This document shows, piece by piece, positions 12,540 through 23,713 of a DNA stretch of 64,000 nucleotides. The notes below the pieces were generated by a model that ran no database searches, was not told the origin of the DNA, and saw only the letters and a program-made list of their open reading frames with translations. The position numbers and the translations under genes are program-made. Each line of letters starts with the position of its first letter. Positions within the stretch are counted from its first letter, which is position 1. Source of the stretch: Aristolochia californica. Taxonomy: Eukaryota; Streptophyta; Magnoliopsida; Piperales; Aristolochiaceae. The DNA is taken from contig JARWKL010000008.1 in NCBI GenBank assembly GCA_029961685.1, positions 8,248,501 through 8,312,500 of the forward strand, given 5' to 3'.

Positions 12540-12905
12540 GGAGCTTAGTAGCTTGAACTTGATGATATTCGATGGATGAAGAAATTCAGAAAACCGGATT
12601 GTTTGTTCTCTTGTCCATCAAAATATTCACTCGACTTTACATGATGCATAAAGGAACCTCATTAAATTTTCAATGGTCTCAAATCTCTAAAAAATGAAAG
12701 CAATGAAGATTGATAATCTTCGGTTGAAGAGATGGAGATAAGTAAGCCGAACCTGAAGAGTCTTAAGTACAATGGTCGAGTTTGGAAAAAGCCCACTTTC
12801 AACAACACCCTCCCTGGATGAAGCTACGGAGATGCTCACCCTTGACCTCGAATTCTAATTCGAACTATCCAAGGATATAGATCACTTGAACTCAAGTTTT
12901 TGCCC
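12540..12905 (+). pseudogene. Duplicated 3' part of the F-box/LRR gene
   Basis: Matches 13690-14045 in direct orientation. Shared words include AGTAGCTTGAACTTGATGAT, GAGATGGAGATAAG(T/C)AAGCC and GAAGAGTCT, then CCGAGATGCTCACC-like text. The encoded leucine-rich tail is broken by stops. The piece lies upstream of the matching F-box exon, so the gene's 3' part was tandemly copied in front of its 5' part. Confidence 0.6.
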
Positions 12906-13079
12906 AGAAAATAGATTGATTAACACAATAATTTTTTTTTATTTCAGATCACAAATAGCAGTGTGTAACAAACGAAAAGCATAAGAGAACCTTTACTCAG
13001 AAGACTGGCAATATCAGCAAGCTACTACAAAATATTATTCAACTACATACTCTCTTTTCTTCAATTGAAGTGTGCAGTG

Positions 13080-14045
13080 ATGACATCAATTCTATCTAGG
13101 CAATGGATAAACATGTGGAAACCCTATGGATTTACAACACTATTATAGGCTTGACAAGGAGGTTACAACAAATTTAAAGAAGCCATTATAGGCTTGAGAC
13201 TATTATGGATGAACAAGTTGTTTACTAACTTCTACAACTCCATACTCTGGACAAGATTAAGAAGTTTCTCCCATTCTTTTGTCTCGGTGACAGATACTCA
13301 TCCGATCTCTCAGAATGGATTAAATTTGTCAAAGTCGAAGGATTTGGGGAGCTTGTGCTTGATTTGAGTGGAAGTGTAAGGCACTCAGACTCAACAGATG
13401 ATGATGATATCAGGTGGGGGATGAATAAATTCAGAATGTCAAACTCTTTCTTCTCTTGTCTATCAATATCATCTCTCAACTTAACTTGCTGGATACTGGA
13501 GCCTCCACAAGATGTCAAGGGTTTCAAAACCCTAAGAAGTGTTGCTCTCTATCGTGTGGCCATTACTGGTGATCAATTAGGTGAGACAATTAGTGGGTCC
13601 CCTCTTCTCGAGGACTTGACTTTGAGTTGCTACAACTCCCTGAAGTCAGTGAAGATTGATCATCTTCAATTGAAGAGATTAAGAGTGGAGTTAAGTAGCT
13701 TGAACTTGATGATATTCGTTGGATGAAGAACTACAAAAAAGTGGACTGTTTTTTCTCTTGTCCATCGATATCTTCACTCAACTTAACCTGATGAATACAA
13801 TTTCAATGGTTTCAAATCTCTAAAAAAGGAAAGTAATGAAGATTGATCAACTTTGGCTAAAGAGATGGAGATAAGCAAGCCGAAGCTGAAGAGTCTCGAG
13901 GTCAAGGGTCGAGTTGTGACAAGCCCACTTTCAAAGACATCCCCTCCCAAAATGAAGCTTCCGAGATGCTCACCATTGACCTCGACTTCTACTTCGAACT
14001 ATCCAGGGATGTAGACCACTTGTACTCGAGACTTTCAAATTGAAT
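13080..14045 (+). pseudogene. F-box/LRR (FBD-type) gene, broken
   Basis: At 13080-13150 the frame reads MTSILSRQWINMWKPYG, which resembles the end of a plant F-box (SVLSRRWRYLW). After stops, an open frame from about 13229 to 13726 reads LKKFLPFFCLGDRYSSDLSE-like text, LVLDLSGSVRHSD, ISSLNLTCWILEPP, LRSVALYRVAITGDQLGE and GSPLLEDLTLSCYNSLK, the LRR part of F-box/LRR/FBD proteins. The tail to 14045 continues with stops. Intact proteins of this class recruit substrates to SCF ubiquitin ligases. Two or more stops separate the F-box from the LRRs, so I call it a pseudogene, although an intron cannot be excluded. Confidence 0.7.
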
Positions 14046-14565
14046 GCTCAATCCAGCCAGCTGCTACTTTGAACCATCACATTTGTCAAATTGAATGCTC
14101 AACCCAACCAGTTCAGCATCTAGAACAGTTGGGTTGAGCATTTCAATTTGAAAAACTGAATTGCTCAACTTGTCAATATCTCAAGTACTAGCGGAGCTCC
14201 AATAAAATTCTTGTCATGACTCCGTAGTGTTTACCTATGATAAGCAAACAGACGAACTTAAATAGAGTTGAGAAGATTTAAGAAAGCGCCATTAAAGGAA
14301 AAAAAACAAAGAGGATTCAAATAGCGATGGAGAGAGTATTAGCACATTTTAAACAGATGAATCAATGAGAAAAGGCTTACAAATGGATCGATTGTAGTAC
14401 AAGTAACCAATTTCCTAGAAAAAAGAGGATCTCAACTTTGAACAGCTATGTTGTTCCTCTTCTCTGCTGCAATTTCTTTACAAGACACAAAAGAAGAAGA
14501 AGATGAAAGGAAAGACAAAACACTCTTGATTCTCTTTCCCCTACTCTCGTTGCTCTAACTCCCTC

Positions 14566-14850
14566 CTGCTTTATATAACTCTTGTTTACACATTTCTGAT
14601 TGTAACAAAAAATTCAGACATTCAATGTGCTCATAAAAATGGTTGTAAAAAACCTGAAAGTTGGCTGTAACTTGTAAGACACCAGCAAATCGGGGGTCTT
14701 CCCTACTCTTTCCTGCTTTATATTACTCTTGTTTATGAATTTCTGGCTGTAACAAACAATGCAGTCATTGAATGCACTCATAAAATTGGTTGTAACAAAC
14801 CTGAAAATTAGTTGTAACTTGTAAGACACCAGGAAATTGGTTGTTACAAA
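14566..14850. repeat. Tandem duplication, period about 146 bp
   Basis: CTTTATATAACTCTTGTTTA near 14570 recurs as CTTTATATTACTCTTGTTTA near 14716, and the following text (GTAACTTGTAAGACACCAG) is also duplicated. The left arm has a single copy near 2400-2450, so the duplication is specific to this arm. Confidence 0.7.
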
Positions 14851-15259
14851 CCTGATGATGGGGCGTGATAGATGTTGTTGTGTCAGTAACCATTTTAGGA
14901 TGGAAGCAAAAAGAGCCATTAGGCAAACTGCCACATGGATGAGTGGTGTCAGAACCGAAACTGACCCATCGGTTCAATGATTTTTTGTTTCTTATATAGG
15001 GAAAATAGATTTAGCTTAAAACTGGAAGATCCGGCCGTTAGTCTGGTCCTATAGTAATTTGACCGAGTAAGATTAGGTCCGGTTCAATGCTTACAAAGTA
15101 ATGTGAAAAAAATTCTGTTATACTTTATTGGGGTTTCGTTGAGTTATGAAGTTTCTTTCCATTTGCTTTTCAAGATTTCTTTCAAAAAAAATTTTGAGTT
15201 CAATAAACTAAATAAGTTCCTAGACTGTAGAAATAAGAAATTGAACGTGGTTACCTAAT

Positions 15260-15860
15260 CCAGTGCAAAAGCAACATATAGAGCAATGACACATATATTG
15301 AGTGAAATATTATGGGTGAAGTCACTTCTCTTTGAATCTACCTCAATGAAACTTCACTGTGACAATCAAACAACTATTTAAGTTATCTACAATTCAGTCT
15401 TTTCTAAAGAAATAAAACATAATGAGAATGATTATCATTTCATTTGAAAAAAATAAATCAGTTGGGATTATCTGCCTTCAATATGTCTCTTTCCAAAGCC
15501 AGGTGACTGATATCTTCACCAAAGAGATTGCAATGAGACCTCTTTTGTATACTTGTTTCAAATTGGGTGCCTATGAGGTGTGTGCATCAACTTGCGGGGA
15601 GCATTGGAGAAGGGAAAATGCTAAATTATAATTTTTTTTTGTTATATGTCTATCCATCTATATCACTTATATAAACGGGCAACTTTGTCTAAATTTAGTC
15701 TTTCTAAGGTAGAAGAGAGGAACATGCTCTAAGCTTCTCTTTCTTTTCCTCTTAACTCTCTTTCTCTTGTGTAGCTTTCTCCTTCCTCTCCTTCTTCCAC
15801 TTCTTTCTCCTCTCTTCTTCAATTTCCTTCCTTCTTCTTCTTCTACACTCAACCTTAAGA
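15260..15860 (+). pseudogene. pol: Copia RNase H end and 3' LTR remnant
   Basis: Across 15285-15610 the frames give pieces of a copia C-terminus: a LHCDNQ-like text at about 15350 and ADIFTK-like plus FKLGAYEVCAST at about 15505-15595. A short purine tract GCGGGGAGC then leads into sequence beginning ATTGGAGAAGG, a worn TGTTGGAGAAGG-type LTR start. Pyrimidine-rich U5-like DNA continues to about 15860. Many stops. The rest of the element is not upstream. Confidence 0.6.
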
Positions 15861-15965
15861 GAAAACTCAAGATAAATTAATGGAATCATAGAATCTAATA
15901 TTTCTAATTTTATATGGATAGTTGAAGTGGACCATAGCCAATCAAATGCACATGCTACTAGAAAT

Positions 15966-16332
15966 TTCCTTTGAAGGATTTTTAAACTACACAACATACT
16001 TAAGGCATATAATAGGTTACTTGAGTGTTTGTTATCATCAAAATTATCTCAATAGAGATCTTAAGACCAACATTCCCTCCATTTTTATGATGATAAACAT
16101 TCATAATTTTATAGTAATACAAATGTTATGAGTGCATAAAATGAATACAAAAATTTTATTTGAGGAATTTTTAAACTACATAACTTACTTAAGCCATATA
16201 ATTGGTAACTTGAGTGTTTGTTATCATCAAAATTATCTCAATGGGGTTCTTAAAACCAACATTCCCTACATTTTTATAGCAGACACTCATAAGTTTTTAG
16301 TGATAAAAATGTTATGAATGTATAAAAGGAAT
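15966..16332. repeat. Tandem duplication, unit about 183 bp
   Basis: GGATTTTTAAACTACACAAC near 15978 recurs as GAATTTTTAAACTACATAAC near 16162. The text through TTGTTATCATCAAAATTATC and ACCAACATTCCCT is also shared. Two units only. No coding role is seen. Confidence 0.8.
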
Positions 16333-17469
16333 ACCAAATACTAAAATCAAACTCTTTTATCTTAACTCCCCAAAGTTCAATGCTATGTTCACTTTGGGTG
16401 GATTTTTATACGTTCACTCCAAATTTTCTCCTCCTTTTGATATCATCAAAATTTATAATGGAGACTATAGGTATGCTCCCCTTATAGTGATGCTCCCCCG
16501 ACGTCATGCAATGGTCTCTCTCTGGCTATTGCATTCTACTACCCCAAAGATATGTACGTTAGCTTGTAATTGTACTCCCCCTTAAATTTTACCCTCCCTT
16601 TATTTTCATGCTTTCAAGATTTCTGAAGTAGTCTCAAGTAATATCACAATCAAAACACAACTCTCTTTTTAGGGATCTTGGGACTACATGTCTCATTTCA
16701 TACTCACAAAACCATACACAATGACTAAAACACTGGTCAAAATTGTTAGTCAATTTTCACTTCTGGAGCTGAGCTAGCAAGGCTCTACTTTCACCTAGAT
16801 TTACTAAGTGGTTCCCTAGAAGCTAATTTTCAAGACCCTTGTCTAGAGTGTATAACCTCCTTTTGGGCTACAGTTTCTCGTTCTTTACCCTTCTGCTTCT
16901 TTCTCCTTTTCATTTTTCTTACCAACTATGATCATTTGACACTCTTGGTCTCATGACCAACTTTCTCAACTTGAGATGATTGCTTCATCTCTTTTATGCA
17001 CGACCCTTCATTTGGTTTCATTCACATTTCTCCCAAATTCTTCTATAAACTAGCCCTAGGCTCCATTTCTTTCACCATACTCTATATAGTTCCTTTTGAG
17101 CCTTTAGTTTTTCATTTGCAGACATCAAATGAGATTTTGGGATTTTAGGTTTTCAACTTATCTCATTTCCGCGGCTTCTTTATTTGCTGGCATCTATCTC
17201 AAACTCCTTATGAGGTTGCTTTCTTCTACTTTTACTACTCAAAAAAGATCTGCTGATTTTATAATATGAGTTCTTTCTCATTTCTTCATTCATGCTTCTT
17301 GCACACTATTCATTGCCTTAATTTACTTTATAGACTCAAAACATCATAGCAAACAAATCACAAAATCTCACATATATATTGATGGATTTTAAAATAAATT
17401 CAGCCAAAACATTTATTATATCCAAGATGAATCTCATCATCAATGATTTTAAAATGGATGATATTCAAG
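16333..17469. other. Non-coding, no feature recognised
   Basis: Pyrimidine-rich stretches (CTCCTCC and CTCCCCC words near 16425-16580) and AT-rich DNA. No family signature was found on either strand. Confidence 0.4.
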
Positions 17470-18060
17470 AAATAAAACATCTTTATGAATAATTTTCACT
17501 TCTATTGCCTTTAGACCAAAAAATCTTAGCTAAGGCGTACAAAATAATAATTTTCATTTCTAATTATGGTGATAGGTTATCATTGTTATGGGATACTACA
17601 CTTCCCATTTGAAATGACAATTATTATTTTGTAGGTGGCTTTTCAATTTTATCCAAAACTACACTTTAGCTAAGATTTTTTTAATCTTTTTAATTTAACT
17701 TGCTATAATTAGCAACACTAAAAAGTTGACGAGGTGGGTAATGTGTTACGTATCAACCACAAGAATTGGCATAATTGGTAATATCTGTATCATTAAATCT
17801 AATATGCATCTTTTGTTGGATTGTATTAGTTATGTATCATCTTTCAAAGCTAATATCAACACACGCAAAGTCCACCACATATTACTCAATGCATGAAATA
17901 AGTGACAAGGGCATCCCTTGGTATGAGGACTAAATGATCGAGATCCAAAATGATGTTTTTAAGTGTTTCAGAAGAGAAAATCACAAAAGGCATCCCATTA
18001 AATTTCATGTATGGTCTTCCTCAACCTTGTCTAGGATAGATAAAGGTGGTGATTGTGAAG
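17470..18060. repeat. Left member of a second inverted pair
   Basis: Reverse complement of 27690-28200. Landmarks are CACTTCTATTGCCTT near 17498 (complement AAGGCAATAGAAGTG near 28175) and AGGATAGATAAAGGTGGTGA near 18030 (complement TCACCTTCATTATCTATCCT near 27712), with GGCATCCCATTAAATTTCAT-like text between. The pair encloses the second SIRE-like block. It could be the ends of a large DNA transposon or a rearrangement product. No terminal signature decides. Confidence 0.65.
17525..17690. mobile_element. Foldback, MITE-like element
   Basis: ATCTTAGCTAAGGCGTACAA near 17527 and its approximate complement ending TTTAGCTAAGAT near 17680 flank AAAATAATAATTTTCATTTC and its near complement GAAATGACAATTATTATTTT. 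The whole can fold into an imperfect hairpin of about 160 bases. No clear target duplication was found. Confidence 0.45.
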
Positions 18061-18524
18061 CAACCAGATGATGAAGGTGAGAAAATTTAAGTAATCATGC
18101 AAGATTTGGGCAGACACTCCAATGCTCAAGAACAAGTCTTCAAACCACCAACAGAGAAACAAAAAGAATTGCTTGAATTGAATCAGTGTGAAGACTAAGT
18201 ATACAAGGGTTTACATAGTTTTTCAAAACCCCACAAAAAAGAAATACAAAGGTCTAGAATTCCACATGTTGAAGTGTCTTAGTGTCAACTAGGTGTCTTT
18301 AAAAATTTGTACAAATCAATGGGTTGTTCCTTCCATTCTTCTTCTACGATTCTTGGATCTTGATCCTCTTCACTTCAGTGATTCATTTGTCCTTGATTAT
18401 CTCCCTTTTATTGAGTGATTTGTGAGAATAAATATCCTTGATTTATTTTTATTAATAGTATGATTTGTTGGAGAATCTTGAATAGCTAATTATGTTTGTG
18501 GTGGGTCCCTCGTGTGGATGATTG
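18061..18524. other. Unassigned DNA
   Basis: No coding or RNA feature is recognised between the inverted arm and SIRE-like block 2. Confidence 0.4.
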
Positions 18525-19439
18525 TAGGATAACTAATTATAGAAGATCCTTGAGGTGGCTGAGATTCATCCATGCATGAAGACGTCCCCCTTTGCATGGG
18601 TGTGAACCTCTCTTCTTATAGGTTTTCTTTGGGCATGATCTCTATGTTCATGATTCATTCCTTGGGCATGTCTTCTATGTTCATGTTTCTTCGTGTAGCT
18701 TTAGGTTGTGTAGTAGAGGGCAAGTGTAAGACTCTGGAGTAGGGATCCCACTCCCATGTATGTGTGTGCCACACTCACAAGAAAAAAATACAACAAATAA
18801 CTAATTCCTATGGATTTTTCATCACAAAGCTAAAATCGTTAGAGTAGCAACACTTGGCATGTGACTTAAGACAGAGTTTGGAAAGGATTTGTTCAAAGTA
18901 AACCTATAGGGGGTGAATAGGTTTACTAAAAAATTAAGAACTTTAAAATAATCAATCATAATCACATTCACAACAACTTTTATAGTGGTTCACAATCACT
19001 ATTTTAGATTGTGGGTCTACTTCCACGGATCTCTTACCTTGGAGTTAAAGGATCTACTCTGTAAAGCCAAACGACATCTACAAATTAGACCCACACAGGT
19101 TCAATTACAACACCTTCCCCAAACAGTTAGGGGCTTATAGTTAGCAAACTCTAAATGCATAACCTATAACAACACTTTTTTTACACACAAGGACTTACAA
19201 AAATAATAGCAACAACAACGACATCAACAACAACACTTGCCCACATAAAGACTTACGGAAACAAAAACACCTACCTATACAAGGTCTTATGGCAATAGCA
19301 AATACTTGCCCACATTGAGTTTTATGGCAAGAACAACACTTGTCCACATAGGGACTTATGACAACACTAAGTATAGATGCCTAGCAAGTTAACAAATGAC
19401 TACGTAGCAAAGGTCTCTTGATTTTCAATCATGGCTAAG
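18525..19439. repeat. Flank of SIRE-like block 2
   Basis: Direct copy of 6925-8205 with about 340 bases missing immediately before the LTR. Differences are scattered substitutions and small indels. Confidence 0.7.
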
Positions 19440-21055
19440 TGTTGAGCATAGGTTGACTCCTATGTTATTTTTTATGATAACAAAACCTAATTAATCCAAA
19501 AATTTTAAAAACTAAGTATTCATCTATTTCACCATCAAGAGTCAATGCATCTCAAGGTTTTAAACTTCAAAACGATCAAGCCTACACAAGATCTCGAGCA
19601 TAATTGAAGGACATCACTAGCAGAAGCACCCACAAGGAAGAAAACAATGAGAAGACAAGAGTTCAAATGTAAAAGTTAAATGTCCATACTCAGTCACAAT
19701 GTAAGAGAGTATTCTTAAACTCCCTTGGTTAAGTGCAATTGTGAAATTGAAGCTTTAAGTCATAAAATGCATATAGATATATTTAAGAACATCATGAACA
19801 TCACTTAGAACTTGTGAGAGAACTTAGAGAAAAACATTCTCATATTTTAAATGTCAACATAGTTGAACTGACACTGGAAATATTGATCATCTAGAAGTGT
19901 AGGGGCAGGAAATATAAAGCATGATTGATAAATCATAGTTGATTCATCCACCATCCAGAACATGGCCATTTCATGCTATAAAGCATGATCAATCATCCCA
20001 TTTGGTTGATTGATCAATTCTACCCAGGCAAACAAATTTTACATGGAATGATTGATCACCCCACCGGATTGATCGATTAGACAGATTCTTGCCAATCAAA
20101 CAGAATCTTGCCAATCAGGGACATAAAGCATGACTAATCATAGGAAATGCACTAATCGATCATACTTGTATTGCATAGTCAGAAGAAATTCTGATTGATC
20201 GATCATCCCCTAGTCAATGATTGAGCAACTTAATTTTTCTGGAAAAATGGTAATATATTGATCAATCAGTCCCTCGATCAATATGTCAATGTCAAATAAA
20301 AAAGTAGTTGTTATGATCAATTGAACGATCAATCAAAGTACTGATTTTTTCAAACGGGCAAAAACTGTCTAGTTCGATATTGCGAAAGTTTTTAATACCC
20401 CACCAAACATTGTATTGAAAATTTAATGAGCATTTATTGGAAAATATCCTAAGCTTTTACTCTCAATCTTTCAAAATCTCTTAAAAGTGCTTTAGAGTGA
20501 AAGAGTGAGTCGTATTCTTTCAAATTCCACGTCTCTTTCCATCCCATCCTTGTTTTCATATAGTCAAACTCCTTCAATCACTTCACATTGTGTTGTCAAG
20601 GAAGAGGAAGCTTGGATCTCTCAAGGAGAATGATCTCTCCAAGTAAGGGTGTACATTTTTCCTTTATTTTTACTTAAATTTGTGAAAGGTTCAGCTAGAA
20701 CCTATAGAATCTAGATACAAAGGGCCTCCTAGAGCTAGAATCTAGTAGCAATCTCTTGGGAAGATTGGTGTTGTAAAATAAATGTATTGAGCTATAAGTG
20801 GCTTACAGAAAGCCAAAATCTCTTTATGCAATTTCGGCTATTAGAGCTTTTGAATAGTGAAATTTCCCAAGCAATGGTTCTTGGGCAGTGAATACCAATA
20901 GGAGAACATCAATAACAAAAAAAAAAAAAAATTGTCTCCTATGGTGTATGTATGGTTTGATTTACTTTTATGCATGATTTTTTATTACACGTGCAACTTA
21001 ATTTTTATTCGATATTCTCAATTTATCCTCCCCTTGAGAAGCCATTGAACCAACA
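19440..21055 (+). mobile_element. 5' LTR of SIRE-like copia block 2
   Basis: Starts TGTTGAGCATAGG and ends ACCAACA, about 1.62 kb, colinear with 8206-9839. The palindrome-rich part spans 19870-20350. The following primer-binding site is worn (TGCTATCATAGT at 21058). A run of 15 or so A bases near 20919 is private to this copy. Confidence 0.7.
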
Positions 21056-21123
21056 ATTGCTATCATAGTGGGCCAAACACTGAGTTGAAATCAAAATCCT
21101 CTTGATTTTGAAAAAAACATAAA

Positions 21124-22560
21124 TGGCATCTCAAGACAAATTGTTCCTTCCCAAAGAACAATATGCCAACTAGCCACCTATGTTCAATGGAACAAAATAT
21201 GGATATTCGATGGTAAGAATGAAGTTCTTTCTTCAATCTATGAATTTGGAAATATAGCATGTAACCAAGAATGGTCCTTTTGAGCCTCAAAAACTTCAAT
21301 ATGGCCTTCCAATTGAAAACGAATTCAATGAGCTAACTAGGAAAGACAAAGAGCAGCTCAAGACAATCTCTAAGGCCTTAAACCTAGAACCAAATGAGTT
21401 CAATAGGGTCTCCACATGTAAAATTGTCAAGAAATTTTGGGATAAACTAGAAGCCACACATGAAGGAATCACTAGAGTAAAAGACTCTAGAATTAGCTTA
21501 TTGCTAGCCCAAGACGATGAATTCAAAATGAAACTAGGTGAGTCAATATCTGAGATGAACTCTAGGTTCACTCATATAATTAATGAGTTGAACAATCTAG
21601 GAGAAGAGACTTCCTTCTATAGACAAAATGACAAGCTACTCAAGGCACTTCCAAAGTCAAGAGAGACGAGGAAGATAACCTTGCATGAGAATGATAACTT
21701 TAGAACTATAAGCTCAGAAGAGCTACTGTGAATCTTTCTCACTTATGAGATGGAACCTCAAGATGTTGAGGAAGAGCAAGCTAAGAAAATTGCTCTTACG
21801 GCCAAGATGAGTGTTGAAAGTAACTCTAGTGAAGAAAGTTCTGATGACGTAAGTTTCATCACTAGACATCTTTAAAGAATCTATAGGAAAAAGAAGAATT
21901 TCATAAAAAGCCAATGTAGAACTCAAAATGATAAATTCTATAAGGAAACTAATGTTTGTTTTGAGTGTGGGAAACTAGGACATAGAAGGAACAAATATCC
22001 AAAGCTTGAAGAAAGAACCCCATCTACAAGCAAAAATCCCGAGAACAAAAAGAAGAAAGTCTTGATCTCAGCTTGGGATGAAGAAAAAAGTCTATTCATT
22101 GTCTAAACAAATATAAAGAAAAATGCAATGCTCAATTACATGAGATTGCAAGGCTCAAAGAAGAGCTTGTTGTCATGAAGGGAGCTAACGGAATATATAT
22201 AGAAAATGCCTCAAGACTAAATGGATTGATAGACAAGCTACCATGTGATTGACTTGCATTTTAAAAGAAGAGTTTAGACTTAGAACATCAAGTCAAACTT
22301 CTCTCTCAAATCCACACCTAAGAAGAAAGTTGGAAAGAATAGTACAAAGCAAAACAATAAATTTTCTCCCATTCCTTACATTAGATGCCACTATTGCAAT
22401 GAGATGAGTCACTATGATCACATTTGTGAAGTTAAGAATTAAAAAGGCATCAAACCCAAATCAACCAAAAAGGTTTTAGTAACCCAAAAGAAGTTGGGCA
22501 AACAAGTTTGGAAGCCCAAATAAGCTAGAACCTCAAATGTTATCCTAAAGGGACCCAACC
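21124..22560 (+). pseudogene. gag: Copia-type gag, SIRE-like, block 2
   Basis: Begins MASQ at 21124. The UBN2-type part is readable on the plus strand over about 21300-21731, including ISLLLAQDDEFKMKLGES, RFTHIINELNNLGEE and SRETRKITLHEN. Stops at about 21729 and 21874 interrupt it. The zinc knuckle CFECGKLGHRRNKYPKL at about 21957 again has Tyr for the last Cys. Alignment with block 1 is close along the whole gag, with private indels in each copy. Confidence 0.75.
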
Positions 22561-22595
22561 TAAAATGGATCTCTTAGGATTAAACTTTTCATGAT

Positions 22596-23028
22596 TGTTG
22601 GAAGATAAGGCTCAAGCCCACATGACCAAGGAAGGCCCACATATCTAAGAGTATAATAAGATGGGCAAAACAACCAAAGAAGGCCCACAAGATGGGCCCA
22701 AGGACATAATAAGTAGGACCCACAACGATTACCATGAGTTGGCATCCTTATCACATCAGTTGGAAGATCAAGAAGGACTCAAGAAAGTATCTTTATCTAA
22801 TGGTCACGTCCAAGAAGAGTTTTAGTTTGAGTTAGGTTTGTCTTTTATCTATATTGAGTTATTTAATTATGCTAGGACTTATCTTTCAGTGTTAGAGTTC
22901 GGGTGTAATTGGGACAAAGGTAGTTTTATTGTAATTGGACTCTACTACCTTCCTCTATTATAAATAGAGGTTCGTGTACACTGATTACAACAAGTAAATA
23001 AAGTTTTATCTTTCCCATAAATTCAACA
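22596..23028 (+). mobile_element. Solo LTR inserted into block 2
   Basis: A 433-bp segment starts TGTTGGAAGAT and ends TTCAACA. It is flanked by ATGAT (22591-22595) and GTGAT (23029-23033), a 5-bp target duplication with one change. Block 1 shows the uninterrupted site CTTTTCGTGATGTAGGTATG near 11385. A TATA-like TATTATAAATAGAGG lies near 22960. No internal region remains, so it arose by recombination between the two LTRs of a copia-type element. Its first bases resemble the LTR of the copia element at 51873. Confidence 0.85.
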
Positions 23029-23033
23029 GTGAT

Positions 23034-23713
23034 GTAGGTATGTCTCCAAGCCAAGGCACCAAAAAAATTTTGGATTTTTGATAGAGGTTGCTCGAGGCAC
23101 ATGACCAGTGATAAGAAGAAGTTCATTGAACTCTATCCCAAAGATGGAGGTCATGTAAGTTTCAGAGACAATAACAAAGGTACCATAAAAGGAATTGGTA
23201 AAATAAGTACCTCAACCTCTTTCATATCTGATGTGTATTATGTAGAAGGGTTGATGCATGACTTGCTTAACATTAGTCAATTTTTTATAAAGGAAACAAA
23301 GTTTCATTTGAAAAGGACAAATGCTTAGTAAAGAAAGAAAATGATGAACTAGTTCTAGAGAGACATAGAAATAGAAATCTCTTTGTAGTGAACATAGTCA
23401 ATTTACCCTCAACTAGTGCCTTCTGTTTGGGTGCAAAAATGGATAAATCTTGGTTATGGCATAAGAGACTAGGACATATAGGAATAAATTTCTTGAACAA
23501 ACTAGTGAAAAAGAATCTTATGAGAGGACTACCAGATCAAAAATTTGTAAGAGAGAGTCCTTGTGATACTTGCCAACTAGAAAAGCAACACAAAATTTAT
23601 TTCAATGCCAAGAATATAGTTTCAACCTGTTGTCCACTTCAACTAATCCACATGGACTTAATTGAACCTACTTGAACAATAAGCCTAAATGGGAACCGTT
23701 TCACCTTAGTGCT
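23034..23713 (+). pseudogene. pol: Copia protease and integrase start, block 2
   Basis: Near 23065 the frame reads WIFDRGC, then SRHMTSDKKKFIELYPKDGG at 23091, a copia protease with DSG changed to DRG. Next comes the domain before integrase (SFISDVYYVEGLMHDLLNIS). After stops, 23388-23675 gives the integrase zinc-binding part LWHKRLGHIG with CDTCQLEKQH, ending HMDLIEPT. Homology to pol stops near 23713 at the junction with the next element. Catalytic integrase, RT and RNase H are absent. Confidence 0.7.

Larger units (their letters stand above)
12335..15112. repeat. Right arm of the large inverted duplication
   Basis: Reverse-complement match to 2212-4130. It is longer than the left arm because it contains direct repeats of its own (12540-12905 with 13690-14045, and 14566-14850) and about 75 bases absent from the left arm near 15000. 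It carries the better F-box/LRR pseudogene. Confidence 0.75.
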
